Positions 1 to 9,117 of a stretch of 32,796 nt of DNA are shown here, one piece after another. Within the stretch, counting starts at the first letter, position 1. Every line of letters starts with the position of its first letter. Both the position numbers and the translations under genes were made by a program. Source of the DNA: Prochlorococcus sp. AG-363-P08 (GTDB taxonomy: Bacteria > Cyanobacteriota > Cyanobacteriia > PCC-6307 > Cyanobiaceae). The notes beneath the pieces were generated by a model that made no database searches, was not told the DNA's origin, and was given only the letters and a program-made list of their open reading frames with translations. Location of the stretch: positions 1 through 32,796 of the forward strand of contig QCGE01000015.1 of assembly GCA_003278195.1 (NCBI GenBank). The letters are read 5' to 3'.

Positions 1-594
1 ATGAGCCTAATCAAAGCAATTCTCTTCCTAATTAGCGGAATACTTCTTTTAAGCTATGGCTCTAATATTCTAGTTAAAGGTGCTAGTGAATTAGCATTAT
101 TACTTGGTATTAGTGAGGCGGTTATAGGGTTAACTATAGTTTCTGCTGGCACATCAATGCCCGAGCTTATAACATCCTTGGTTGCTGCTCTAAGGGGTAG
201 AACTGATCTTGCAATTGGCAATGTTGTTGGCAGCAGTCTTCTTAATCAACTGCTCGTACTTAGTAGCTCTGCAATTGTTGCAAAAGAAGGGCTATTTGTA
301 GATGACTTACTTATAAATAGGGACTTCCCAATAATGGTTCTCACTACACTTGCATGCCTACCAATTTTCTGGACAGAAGGTCGAATAAGTCGATTAGAGG
401 GAGGAATTCTACTGGGACTTTATCTCTTCTACATTTTAGAGCAAGTGCTTCCTCACACATTCCCTGACATTCAAAATGCCTTTAGAACAATCATTATTTG
501 CGTTGTAATTCCAACTATATTAATTACTTTTATATTCCAGATTTTATCATACTGGAAACATCTTAAGGCCCAAACGAATTCATCAAAGGATTAA
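1..594 (+). CDS. Na+/Ca2+ exchanger-family membrane protein, C-terminal part
   Basis: This is part of a cation/Ca2+ antiporter (CaCA superfamily). The visible 197 residues hold one alpha-repeat: GTSMPEL at about residues 50-56 and GNVVGSSLLN at about 73-82, the ion-binding motifs of the family. Hydrophobic helices lie on both sides, and an SRLEGG stretch precedes a further helix, as is usual at the end of a repeat half. Full-length members have two repeats and roughly 310-370 residues. The frame is already open at base 1, so the Met there is probably internal and the first half lies outside the window. It converges with gor. The family is clear; the transported ion (Ca2+, Na+, K+ or H+ coupling) cannot be read from this half. 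Confidence 0.8.
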   Translation: MSLIKAILFLISGILLLSYGSNILVKGASELALLLGISEAVIGLTIVSAGTSMPELITSLVAALRGRTDLAIGNVVGSSLLNQLLVLSSSAIVAKEGLFVDDLLINRDFPIMVLTTLACLPIFWTEGRISRLEGGILLGLYLFYILEQVLPHTFPDIQNAFRTIIICVVIPTILITFIFQILSYWKHLKAQTNSSKD

Positions 595-680
595 GAATAA
601 GGTCTAGTCAATAACACAAAAGTTCTTCTATTTAACTCTAAAAGAAGTAAGTAATTTTGATCAACTAATAGCTATCGGCA

Positions 681-2042
681 TTATCTCATTGTTACAAACT
701 CCTCAGCAATTGTTGGATGTATTGCCATTGTCTTGTCAAAATCAATCTTTGTAGCTCCCATCCCAATTGAAATTGAAGCCATTTGAATAATTTCTGCAGC
801 ACATTCTCCGACCATATGGCAACCAATAACTTTCTGATTTTCTGATCTAGTTATCAACTTCAGGAAGCATCTAGGCCCCTGCTTGTGTAAGGCTTGCGAA
901 CTTGGCCTAAAGCAAGATGTATAGATCTTAATATTTTCCTCCCCAAAAACTTTTATTGCCTTTTCTTCAGAAAAACCAACGGACGCAATTTCTGGCTCCG
1001 TAAATACAGCCTTCCCTACCAGATCATGATTGCACCTCCTTTTTAATTTCCCATAATTACTATCAGCAAAAGCTCTTCCTTCTTCTATTGCAACTGGTGT
1101 TAAATTTACTCTGTCAGTAACATCCCCAACTGCAAAAATATGTGGAACATTAGTACATTGATCGAGGTCTACTGGTATACGATTGTTTTCAGTTCTAACA
1201 GCTGCAAGATCAAGTCTTAATCCATCTAAAAAAGGTGAACGGCCGGTTGCGAATAATAAGGCTTCACAAGCTATAAAATCATTATCAGAGGTTGAAACCT
1301 TCAAATCACCAGGACTACCACTTATTGCTATTGGTGAATGGCCAAAGACAATTCTTACACCATTTGATTTAAGGTTTACCTCAAGAGCAGTTGCAAGATC
1401 CTTATCAAATCCACGCAATAATCTGCTTCCTCTAATCAACTGAGTAACCTGTATGCCAAGTGAGTTCAAAATACAAGCAAATTCACAAGCAATAAAGCCT
1501 GCTCCAACAACTAAAACATGCTTAGGAAAACTTTTTTGTAAAAACATATCATCGCTAACCCATCCCAATTCAGATCCAGGAATAGAAGGTCTTCTTGGTC
1601 TTCCTCCAACAGCAATTAGAATTTGATTACCTTCAATTCTTCTTTCAATAGCTCCTGTTAAATCTCTTGATATATTAATACTTTTGGGATCAGAGAAGCT
1701 GCCCCAACCATCTATCAAGTCAACTCCTGATTTTTTCAACAAATCTATATGTAATAGATTAAGCCTATCAACTTCTTCTCGTACATTCACCAATAGATGT
1801 TCCATATTTAAATGGACATCTTTGTAACTAACACCAAAACTTTCAGAAATAGTGATTTTCTTCCAATAATCTGCTCCATAAACCAGGAGCTTCTTAGGTA
1901 CACACCCACGGATCACGCAGGTTCCTCCAACGCGATCACCTTCAACAATGGCAACTTTTGCTCCATAACTTGCTGCACGCTTAGCTGCAGCCAACCCACC
2001 AGAACCAGCGCCCAAAACAATTAAGTCGTATGAATGATCCAA
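681..2042 (-). CDS. gor: Glutathione reductase (NADPH)
   Basis: This flavoenzyme reduces oxidised glutathione with NADPH in the cytoplasm. All expected parts are present in 453 residues, the normal length: the FAD-binding GAGSGG at 11-16, the redox disulfide Cys42-x4-Cys47 in GGTCVIRGCVPKK, a second nucleotide fold VVGAGFIACE at about residue 180, the FAD-contacting FAVGDVTD, and the C-terminal HPTIAEEF with the catalytic His442-Glu447 pair. The only start that fits is TTG at 2042: the frame has an upstream stop and no ATG before the FAD motif. It diverges from the GST-like gene across 237 bases, which must hold both promoters. Dihydrolipoamide dehydrogenase or mercuric reductase are the other subfamilies, but CVIRGCVPKK and the HPT tail favour Gor. 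Confidence 0.93.
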   Translation of the reverse strand: MDHSYDLIVLGAGSGGLAAAKRAASYGAKVAIVEGDRVGGTCVIRGCVPKKLLVYGADYWKKITISESFGVSYKDVHLNMEHLLVNVREEVDRLNLLHIDLLKKSGVDLIDGWGSFSDPKSINISRDLTGAIERRIEGNQILIAVGGRPRRPSIPGSELGWVSDDMFLQKSFPKHVLVVGAGFIACEFACILNSLGIQVTQLIRGSRLLRGFDKDLATALEVNLKSNGVRIVFGHSPIAISGSPGDLKVSTSDNDFIACEALLFATGRSPFLDGLRLDLAAVRTENNRIPVDLDQCTNVPHIFAVGDVTDRVNLTPVAIEEGRAFADSNYGKLKRRCNHDLVGKAVFTEPEIASVGFSEEKAIKVFGEENIKIYTSCFRPSSQALHKQGPRCFLKLITRSENQKVIGCHMVGECAAEIIQMASISIGMGATKIDFDKTMAIHPTIAEEFVTMR

Positions 2043-2279
2043 AAGAGGAAAGAGGGAAATGCCCTTAGCCGATTAATTCAGTTTGAGTACCAATCAATAG
2101 ACACAAGGGTTAACTAATTCAGCATTAGCAAAAAGACCTTAAAAAGTCATGAGGAGATAACTAAGCTTGATATAGAGTCATTGAGAATGGGTTATGAGTG
2201 CTCTAATTTGATTTACGGAATACACGCTTATCAAAGAATTTGAACAAATGCCAAAATTTATATTGCCAATTCTCCCCAC

Positions 2280-3545
2280 ATGAGCTCATCTAATGCCATG
2301 TCAAAAGCCCTTGAATGGAAAGAACTAATCGAACTGGCTGACAAGGAAGATAATCGAACAGAAGGTCCTACTAATGCGCAATCAATTCTCAGGCTGTTTG
2401 GAGAAAAAGAAAACAATGTCAGAGTAACTCTATATCGAGATCATCATGCATGGTGTCCTTATTGTCAGAAAGTCTGGTTATGGTTGGAATGGAAGCAAAT
2501 CCCATACAGGGTAAGGAAAGTAACCATGCGTTGCTATGGGGAAAAAGAGTCCTGGTATACAAAAAAAGTACCTTCTGGAATCCTTCCAGCTATTGAGATT
2601 GACAATGTTCTATTCACAGAAAGTGACTTAATCCTCGAGGCACTGCAAACTGTCTTTGGTCCACTTGGTAGTAAAATTGACAATCAAGAAACTCTAAAAT
2701 TACGTAATTTAGAAAGGCAAATATTTATGGCTTGGTGCCAGTGGCTCTGCACTCCTTTCTTAAACAACAAAAACCAGCAGAGATATCGAGAAAATTTTTA
2801 TCTTATTGCACGGAAGCTTGACCTCTATCTATCAAGTAATAGATGTAAATGGCTAGACCCTGTTCAAAACAGCAAAAATAGCCCTTTGCCTGGGACAGCA
2901 GATGTTGTTTTCATTCCCTATTTGGAGCGAATGAACGCATCTCTTGCCTACTACAAAGGCTTTTCCCTTCGAGATCAATTTCCAGCAATTAATCAATGGT
3001 TAACAAGCCTCGAATCTTTGGAGGTCTATAGAGGAACCCAAGGTGACATGCATACTCATGCTCATGATTTGCCTCCTCAAATGGGAGGCTGCTGGGTTGA
3101 TCCCACTCCAACACAGAAGGACTTTGCTAATGCGATCGACTCGGGGCAAGGCTTGGGAACTAAAGAAATCTGCTGGTCTTATCCAGAAAGATCAACAAAA
3201 AATCATGCTGTACAAATTGCTTTAGCAAGAGTTATCAAGCATCAAGAAACATTGAACAAATTGAACCCACTTGGTCCAATTCGATTCGACCAACCTCTAC
3301 GTGCAGCATTAACAAAAATGGTATTAGGTATTCCTATTCAACCGGAACATAGAAGTGCTAAGGGGTTGCGATATCTTCGGGACAGAATCTCAGTTCCTAG
3401 AGATATGCCAGTTTTAGCCGCCAGAGAACTTCGTCAAGCATTAGAAAGTACAGCCGCAATTGATGGAGACAGCCAAGGAATCAAAATTCCTTTCAAAAAT
3501 AGATTCGACCAAAATCCAGCTCCATTTATAAATGGTCAAACATAG
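2280..3545 (+). CDS. Glutathione S-transferase-fold protein
   Basis: A 421-residue protein with an N-terminal thioredoxin-like GST domain at about residues 48-130. It has a CPYC motif (Cys59-Cys62) where omega-class GSTs and glutaredoxins have their active site, and a cis-proline/glutathione-binding stretch SGILPAIEIDN followed by ESDLI. A helical C-terminal domain follows (about 135-250, with PLPGTADVVFIPYLERM). The last about 170 residues form an extra region that I do not recognise, so it is roughly twice the length of a standard GST. A glutathione-dependent thiol transferase or reductase role is inferred. It is divergent from glutathione reductase, which fits a shared glutathione theme. 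The ATG at 2280 gives a plausible N-terminus, though it has no strong Shine-Dalgarno. Confidence 0.75.
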   Translation: MSSSNAMSKALEWKELIELADKEDNRTEGPTNAQSILRLFGEKENNVRVTLYRDHHAWCPYCQKVWLWLEWKQIPYRVRKVTMRCYGEKESWYTKKVPSGILPAIEIDNVLFTESDLILEALQTVFGPLGSKIDNQETLKLRNLERQIFMAWCQWLCTPFLNNKNQQRYRENFYLIARKLDLYLSSNRCKWLDPVQNSKNSPLPGTADVVFIPYLERMNASLAYYKGFSLRDQFPAINQWLTSLESLEVYRGTQGDMHTHAHDLPPQMGGCWVDPTPTQKDFANAIDSGQGLGTKEICWSYPERSTKNHAVQIALARVIKHQETLNKLNPLGPIRFDQPLRAALTKMVLGIPIQPEHRSAKGLRYLRDRISVPRDMPVLAARELRQALESTAAIDGDSQGIKIPFKNRFDQNPAPFINGQT

Positions 3546-3718
3546 AAATTGATCAAAACAAAACCTATAATCTTAGACTAAAAAATCTCTCTAGAAGCTT
3601 ATTAAACGTGCCAAATACAAACATCTTAGAATAGAATCCAAAAAGACATTTAAACGTTAAATCAATATCTTATAAAAACAAAGAAGCTGCGTAATCACAT
3701 ATTGTTATTACTCAAACA

Positions 3719-5137
3719 CTAGCTTTTATTCCTTGAATCAATCTGCAATAGATCTTTCACCTTCTGCACCTGACTTGCAATCTGAGGGTCAGTGGACAAT
3801 TTTTTCTCTACTTGCTCAATTGCATACATAACAGTCGTATGATCTTTTCCTCCAAATGCTTCGCCTATACGAGGCAAACTTAAGTCTGTTCCCTGCCTCA
3901 TTAAATACATTCCTATTTGACGAGCTTGGCTAACAGGTCTCCTCCTTGTAGTACTTTTCATTTCTTCTGCTGTAACTTCAAAAACCTCAGAAACTTTTTC
4001 AATAACTTGCTGAGGTGTTACATCTACACCCTGACCTGTCGGATCCAACATTGGAGCAACCGATTCAACCGTCATAGGCAAACCTGTTATAGAAGCAAAA
4101 GCCACAGCTCTTGTAAGAGCACCCTCAAGTTCACGAATATTCGACGTAAATCTACCAGCAATAAATTGGATCAACTCACGAGGTAGCTTCATACGTTCCT
4201 GTTCAGCTTTTTTCTGCAAAATAGCCATTCTTGTTTCCAAGTCTGGAGATTGAATATCAGCAATCAAGCCCATTGAAAACCTTGATATCAAACGCTCCTG
4301 GAGTCTAGGGATTTGACTTGGTGGCCGATCACTAGCAATAACTATTTGGCGCCCTGCTTCGTGTAAGGCATTAAATGTATGGAAAAATTCTTCTTGTGTA
4401 TATTCCTTACCTTCAATAAACTGAATATCATCAATCAATACTAAATCTGCTTCCCTATATCTATTTCTAAAAGCCTGCATTCCATCCTTTCGTATCGCTA
4501 CTATTAAATCATTTGTAAATGTTTCAGTTGAGACATAAGATACCTTTGCTCCAGGATCAATTTCCAATCTATAATGACCAATAGCCTGCATTAAATGTGT
4601 CTTACCCAGTCCGACACCTCCACATATAAATAGCGGATTAAATTCGCTGCCAGGTGACTCTGCAACAGCCAAAGCTGCAGCATGAGCCATGCGACTATTT
4701 GGACCTACAACAAAGCGATTAAAAACATACCGGAGATTTAAGCCTGGAATAACTCTTTTTGGACCTTTAATGAAACTTTGGTTCTGATTAACAACTTCCG
4801 AATCTACTGTCACAGACGATTGTGGAATAGATTGTTTAGTTGGGTCCAAACTTGAAGTATTAAGTGAAGAATCAACCTCAAATTTCTCTTCTTGAGTAGA
4901 AACTGTAACTTTTACCTCAAGGCCAGAAATTTCATTTGCTACTTCCTCAATTGTCTGTACATAATTTTTTCTTAACCAATCACATGAAAAATTATTAGGC
5001 GCAAGCAATTTCAATTCACCATCAATAAACCCGCTACATCGAGCAGGCCTTATCCATGTCTCAAAAGTGGGTTTACTGAGATTTTGCTGGAGTGCCATTT
5101 GCACCTTGCTCCAAATCTCCTCACCCGTCGGCACCAT
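3719..5137 (-). CDS. dnaA: Chromosomal replication initiator DnaA
   Basis: DnaA binds origin boxes and opens DNA to start replication. Its 472 residues cover all four domains: domain I at about 1-80, a Ser/Thr/Gln-rich linker at about 81-125, the AAA+ domain III with Walker [10 protein letters not shown] (173-181), Walker B LIDD (234-237) and sensor residues, and domain IV with the DNA-reading helix around [14 protein letters not shown] (about residues 429-442). The start is ATG. Its 3' end faces the GST-like gene across 173 AT-rich bases. I saw no cluster of TTATCCACA-type boxes in either flank, so this is not evidently the origin. Confidence 0.97.
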   Translation of the reverse strand: MVPTGEEIWSKVQMALQQNLSKPTFETWIRPARCSGFIDGELKLLAPNNFSCDWLRKNYVQTIEEVANEISGLEVKVTVSTQEEKFEVDSSLNTSSLDPTKQSIPQSSVTVDSEVVNQNQSFIKGPKRVIPGLNLRYVFNRFVVGPNSRMAHAAALAVAESPGSEFNPLFICGGVGLGKTHLMQAIGHYRLEIDPGAKVSYVSTETFTNDLIVAIRKDGMQAFRNRYREADLVLIDDIQFIEGKEYTQEEFFHTFNALHEAGRQIVIASDRPPSQIPRLQERLISRFSMGLIADIQSPDLETRMAILQKKAEQERMKLPRELIQFIAGRFTSNIRELEGALTRAVAFASITGLPMTVESVAPMLDPTGQGVDVTPQQVIEKVSEVFEVTAEEMKSTTRRRPVSQARQIGMYLMRQGTDLSLPRIGEAFGGKDHTTVMYAIEQVEKKLSTDPQIASQVQKVKDLLQIDSRNKS

Positions 5138-5204
5138 ATTTTTCCCAAGTGGTCGTTGAATCTAGGCAATTCTTGGAAATAGGTCAGTACCTGATCAAAC
5201 AATT

Positions 5205-5381
5205 ATGTTGAATTTTGAATACCCTCCAAGCATCGAAAACCTCAATGCATCCGTTCCACGCCTGGATTCAGCACAAATCCAAGCAGCAAAATCTCTGAAT
5301 TTTGCATTGAAGGCCTGCAACGAAGAGTTACCTAACAAAGAGATTTCAAAACAAAACCTATGCCCTACAAACCAATGCTAG
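5205..5381 (+). CDS. Possible small protein of 58 residues
   Basis: An ATG-started frame of 58 codons begins 67 bases upstream of the divergent dnaA start. It ends with TAG 22 bases inside the next gene, in a different frame. The product begins MLNFEYPPSIENL and has a mid-region KSLNFALKAC that could form a helix. There is no membrane segment and no motif I recognise. The overlap of the stop with the start region of the sugar-transferase gene would suit translational coupling. No good Shine-Dalgarno is visible, and the frame could be chance. Conservation across related genomes would decide. Confidence 0.35.
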   Translation: MLNFEYPPSIENLNASVPRLDSAQIQAAKSLNFALKACNEELPNKEISKQNLCPTNQC

Positions 5382-6025
5382 TGGTAATGGCAAAGTGGCC
5401 GGCCTACGGAAGATGCAAAAACCGTCTAGCAAAAACCCTTGGGAGGAAAAAAGCTGCCCTATTACAAGCCAGACTTTTATCTCATACCTTGGCAGTTGCT
5501 AAAGAGATAGAAGAAAAAGGTTTGATCGAACTAAGAGTTTCATTGACTGGTATAGGAACAAATCATGCAAAACGATGGGGCGAGCTTAAAGGAGTAGGAC
5601 AAATCTCAGCCCAAGGGAAAGGATGCCTGGGACTACGCATGAGGAAGCAAGTTATATATGCCCAAAAAATGTTTGGAACAAAAATCACTCACACTAGACC
5701 AACCATTCTTATTGGAACCGATCTCCCGACTCTCTGCCGTAGCGACCTTATTAACGCACTCGACTCACTAAAAAAGGATGAAGTAGTGATAGGCCCATCA
5801 AATGATGGTGGCTACTGGCTAATCGGCCTAGGAAGTCAGTTTTTGGCGCCAGTCATAAGCTGGCCTTTTAGCGGCATTCCATGGGGTACAAATAACGTAC
5901 TTGCAGAAACACTTATCAAGGCGAAGAAGGAGAAGGCTCATATAACCCTGCTTAAAAATAAAAACGATATTGACACCATCGAAGATCTAGCCCCATGGAA
6001 AGCATTAACAAAGCAACCAGTCTGA
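5360..6025 (+). CDS. TIGR04282/DUF2064-type nucleotide-sugar transferase-like protein
   Basis: A 221-residue GT-A fold protein of the DUF2064 family (also called rSAM/selenodomain-associated transferase 1). The signature is visible in order: an N-terminal MAKWPAYGRCKNRLA nucleotide-binding loop at about 10-24, LIGTDLPTL (about 117-125), and GPSNDGGYWLIGL at about 144-156. The family resembles nucleotidyl- and glycosyltransferases; the substrate is generally unknown. It overlaps the next gene by 31 bases, and the two families often occur together, so they probably act in one glycan or arsenosugar-like pathway. That pathway assignment is inference from family names only. Confidence 0.8.
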   Translation: MPYKPMLVVMAKWPAYGRCKNRLAKTLGRKKAALLQARLLSHTLAVAKEIEEKGLIELRVSLTGIGTNHAKRWGELKGVGQISAQGKGCLGLRMRKQVIYAQKMFGTKITHTRPTILIGTDLPTLCRSDLINALDSLKKDEVVIGPSNDGGYWLIGLGSQFLAPVISWPFSGIPWGTNNVLAETLIKAKKEKAHITLLKNKNDIDTIEDLAPWKALTKQPV

Positions 6026-6699
6026 CCATAATCATTCCAACTCTTAACGAAGCGGAAAGACTCCCATTACTTCTGGCTGATCTTCAAAGTTGGGGTGGGT
6101 CTCTTCAAATCGTTGTCGTTGACTGCGGCAGTTCTGATCAAACAAGATTTATTGCCGAGCTTGCAGGCGCACAAGTCATCCAAGCACCGAAACCAAACCG
6201 AGGAGAACAACTTGCACTTGGCGCATCCCATTCTTTAAACGACTGGCTCCTCTTTTTGCATGCAGACAGCAGGCTTTCTTGCAAATGGGAAAAAATAGTG
6301 AAATCAAAAACTAATGATTCTGAGAAAGTATCTAGGGCTTGGTATTTCGACTTTCGAGTAAAGGAAAAAGGAATCTTATTTCGCATTATGGAGTTTCTGG
6401 TTTTCCTAAGAAGTGATTATTTACATCTTCCTTATGGTGACCAAGGCTTATTAATAGAGAAGTCAATATATAAAGAGATTGGAGGATTTACAAAGATAAA
6501 GATAATGGAAGACATTGACATTATAAATAAACTAACAAAAAGAATACCCATAAATAGTCTTGGAATACCAATTTATACTGATGCTAGAAAATGGAGGAAA
6601 AATGGAATTCTAATGCAATGTTGGAAAAACCTAAGATTAAGAAGAAGGTGGAATAATGGGGAAAGTCCATCATCCTTATTTAGAAGATATTACCAATAA
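5995..6699 (+). CDS. TIGR04283-type family 2 glycosyltransferase
   Basis: A 234-residue GT2 enzyme of the TIGR04283 family (named for arsenosugar biosynthesis, also rSAM/selenodomain-associated transferase 2). Visible motifs are the N-terminal IIPTLNEAERLP (about 13-24), VVDCGSSDQT (about 41-50), the metal/nucleotide site FLHADS, and PYGDQGLLIEKSIYKEIGGF, the acceptor-side motif. The start ATG at 5995 lies inside the end of the preceding DUF2064 gene, so translation is probably coupled. The basic C-terminus (LRLRRRW) could touch the membrane. The donor and acceptor sugars cannot be read from sequence. Confidence 0.82.
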   Translation: MESINKATSLTIIIPTLNEAERLPLLLADLQSWGGSLQIVVVDCGSSDQTRFIAELAGAQVIQAPKPNRGEQLALGASHSLNDWLLFLHADSRLSCKWEKIVKSKTNDSEKVSRAWYFDFRVKEKGILFRIMEFLVFLRSDYLHLPYGDQGLLIEKSIYKEIGGFTKIKIMEDIDIINKLTKRIPINSLGIPIYTDARKWRKNGILMQCWKNLRLRRRWNNGESPSSLFRRYYQ

Positions 6700-6710
6700 A
6701 TAAAGACATA

Positions 6711-6737
6711 AAATTCCCAAAAATTCAATAGGAATTT
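6711..6737. terminator. Possible bidirectional hairpin between convergent genes
   Basis: The arms AAATTCC (6711-6717) and GGAATTT (6731-6737) are perfectly complementary around a 13-base loop. They sit in the 39-base gap between the glycosyltransferase and the acetyltransferase, which converge here. The stem is AT-rich and weak, so this is only a candidate. Confidence 0.3.
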
Positions 6738-6738
6738 G

Positions 6739-7242
6739 TTAGTTGGGATACCAGAAAGCACACCGTTTCCCCTTTGGTTCCAATACCCATCCCTGCGAAA
6801 GATAAAAATCCACTACCCCAGGATCAGCGAATAATGTCACTCTTCTCGTCCCCATCTTTCGAAGAATCTTTAGGACATAATTCATCATTTCTTTCCCTAA
6901 TCCTGAACCTTGATAAACAGGGTGAACAGCAACATCCCAGACTGTGGCTGCAATAACCCCATCGCCAGTACATCTAGCGAAGCCAACCAAGCGAGGAAAT
7001 TTTGAATCGTGCCTCCATAACCCAACCTTCAATAAACTATTGTCTAGCGCGCGTCTCACCCTTCGCACCGGTCGTCTGCTCCAACCTACAGAATTGAGCA
7101 AATCCTCAAGCTCAACCAAATCAAATGGTCGTGACTGACTAAATACCAAAGCAATCTCATCGCTTGGATAAGGGCACTCACATGCGCCTTCTCCATAGAT
7201 CTCTTTTAAAGATTCAGTGGTAAGCGAACAGGAGCTAATCAC
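6739..7242 (-). CDS. GNAT-family N-acetyltransferase
   Basis: A 167-residue acetyl-CoA-dependent acyltransferase. The GNAT core is clear: GFARCTGDGVIAATVWDVAV forms motif D/A strands, VHPVYQGSGLGKEMM at about residues 106-120 is the acetyl-CoA pyrophosphate loop (Q/RxxGxG/A type), and ADPGVVDFYLSQGW near the C-terminus is motif B. The overall form resembles the plastid/cyanobacterial GNAT group that includes serotonin N-acetyltransferase-like enzymes, but the substrate cannot be assigned. The chosen start is GTG at 7242; no ATG precedes the core in this frame. It lies 59 bases after the ABC exporter gene and may be co-transcribed with it. Confidence 0.8.
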   Translation of the reverse strand: MISSCSLTTESLKEIYGEGACECPYPSDEIALVFSQSRPFDLVELEDLLNSVGWSRRPVRRVRRALDNSLLKVGLWRHDSKFPRLVGFARCTGDGVIAATVWDVAVHPVYQGSGLGKEMMNYVLKILRKMGTRRVTLFADPGVVDFYLSQGWVLEPKGKRCAFWYPN

Positions 7243-7301
7243 GCTTCTATTGACTAAATGGCTTGAATCAAGAACAGCTTAGAGGGAGAAGAACGATCAA
7301 A

Positions 7302-9095
7302 TTAAAGTTTGGCAAGGCCTCTCTCTTGAAGGTCAGCCAATTGAGCATATAAGCCACCTTGAGCTCGCAGCTCTTTATGAGTTCCCTCCTCAACAAGCTC
7401 ACCTGCTCGAAGAACCAGAATTCGATCCGAAGCCTCAACAGTTGACAATCTATGCGCAATTACAAGGGCGGTTCTGCGCTCAAGCAATCTCTCTAAGTCA
7501 CTTTGCAGAGTCGCCTCTGTAGAAGGATCCATAAAAGCCATTGCCTCGTCCATTACAAGCACAGTAGGGTTGCGAATAGCAACCCTTGCCACAGACAACA
7601 ACTGCCTTTCTCCGGAAGAAAGGTTGCCACCTCTTTCTCTTAATTCTGTATCCAGACCTTTTGGTAATTTTTGCAAAAGGGAATCCAACCCAAGATCTTT
7701 ACAGATTTTCAGTAATTCAACATTAGTTACTGATGAATCTAATCTGAGATTATCCGCAACATTTCCGCTAAATAAAAAAGTATCCTGTAATACAACACCC
7801 AATTTCTTTCTCAAATCTCTAATAGAAATTGTCCTAATATCTCTACCATCAAGGAATATACGACCAGCTTGAGGCTCATACAATCGACATAACAATCTAA
7901 TTAAAGTTGTTTTACCAGAGCCAGTTGGACCAACCAAAGCAACATGCTCGCCTGGATTAACTTTAAAGCTTAAATCTTTAATGATCTGCTCATCAGATCT
8001 ATAAAAAAAACTTACATTTTCAAAGACAATCTCACCTATTTTTTTATCAGTTGATGGGGAGGCATCTAGAAACTTTTCAGGGTGCTTTATATCTACAATC
8101 TCAAGAGGTTGTTCTAATAACTCACCAATCCTCTCAACTGCAGTCAATCCACCCTGAATCTGAGTAAATCTTTCTGCCAATTGTCTCAATGGCTCAAAAA
8201 GTCTTTGTGCATAGAGAATAAATGTTGCGAGAGTACCTAAACCCATTGAATCAGCAGAAACCAATATCCCACCTAATGATAAGACCAGAGCAATTGCTGC
8301 TAATGAAACCCATTCAATAAAAGCTGAAATACTGCTGTCATAAAAAATTGTTCCATTTACTGCGTCTCTATATGCATCACCAGTTCTAGAGAATTGCTGT
8401 GCATTTAACCTTTCTCTGCGAAACATCTGAACAACTTCTAATCCCTGAAGATTTTCCTGAAAATCAGCATTTAACTGAGATAATTCCTCTCGAACTCGAT
8501 AGTTAGCCTTCCTATAGCGCCTTTGCAAACGAAGAATTATCCAAACTACAGGTACCTGGGTTATAAGCAACAGAAAACCTAGTCGCAAATCAATAATTAG
8601 CATTGTTATTCCAATAACAACTAAGCTCACTAAATCCGCCAACACTCCTACAGCACCACTTCCAAAAACTTCAGCCAAAGCATCAACATCACTAGTAAGT
8701 CGTGTAAGCAACTTTCCTACTGGCATGCGTTCATGAAAACGCAATGACAAAGCCATGGAATGAGAAAACAAATCCTCACGAATACGTGCCGTAAGTCTCT
8801 GCCCTAAGGACTGAATATGAAAAGTTTGATATCCCTGTAAAAGCAAGCGAAAAATCACTGAAACCAACAAACCTCCTATCAAAATCCTTATAGCTGCATC
8901 CATCGGCAGGTCACTTAGCCATACAAAAGTTGGCTCACCACGAAGAGTGCTAATAGCCTGTCCAACTAATAAAGGCTGAATAGCACCTGCCATAGCGACA
9001 GGAATCAATATCAAAAGAATTATCAGAAGTCTTTTTCTATCTGGGCCTAAATAGCGGCCCAACCTCTTAACACGCTGAAGATCAGAGAAAACCAT
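7302..9095 (-). CDS. ABC exporter, fused membrane and ATPase domains
   Basis: A half-transporter of the MsbA/MdlB type that would act as a dimer in the membrane. With the longer TTG start (9107, 601 residues) the numbering is: about six transmembrane helices over 25-310, Walker A GPTGSGKTT (393-401), Q-loop near 441, signature LSSGE (496-500), Walker B VLVMDE (516-521), and switch His552. After the catalytic Glu the usual DEATSSxD is replaced by DEAMAFMD. I prefer the ATG at 9095 (597 residues) as start. The gene follows hisG by about 20 bases, so the two are likely co-transcribed without an evident functional link. The substrate (lipid, drug or peptide) is unknown. Confidence 0.9.
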   Translation of the reverse strand: MVFSDLQRVKRLGRYLGPDRKRLLIILLILIPVAMAGAIQPLLVGQAISTLRGEPTFVWLSDLPMDAAIRILIGGLLVSVIFRLLLQGYQTFHIQSLGQRLTARIREDLFSHSMALSLRFHERMPVGKLLTRLTSDVDALAEVFGSGAVGVLADLVSLVVIGITMLIIDLRLGFLLLITQVPVVWIILRLQRRYRKANYRVREELSQLNADFQENLQGLEVVQMFRRERLNAQQFSRTGDAYRDAVNGTIFYDSSISAFIEWVSLAAIALVLSLGGILVSADSMGLGTLATFILYAQRLFEPLRQLAERFTQIQGGLTAVERIGELLEQPLEIVDIKHPEKFLDASPSTDKKIGEIVFENVSFFYRSDEQIIKDLSFKVNPGEHVALVGPTGSGKTTLIRLLCRLYEPQAGRIFLDGRDIRTISIRDLRKKLGVVLQDTFLFSGNVADNLRLDSSVTNVELLKICKDLGLDSLLQKLPKGLDTELRERGGNLSSGERQLLSVARVAIRNPTVLVMDEAMAFMDPSTEATLQSDLERLLERRTALVIAHRLSTVEASDRILVLRAGELVEEGTHKELRAQGGLYAQLADLQERGLAKL

Positions 9096-9117
9096 TAAAA
9101 GAAACAAGCATTAATGA

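Noticed and set aside
1183-1443. Plus-strand open frames inside gor
   Set aside because: They are antisense shadows of a strongly supported gene.
3546-3718. Possible replication origin next to dnaA
   Set aside because: No cluster of DnaA boxes was seen in this gap or in the upstream flank; marine picocyanobacterial origins are usually associated with dnaN.
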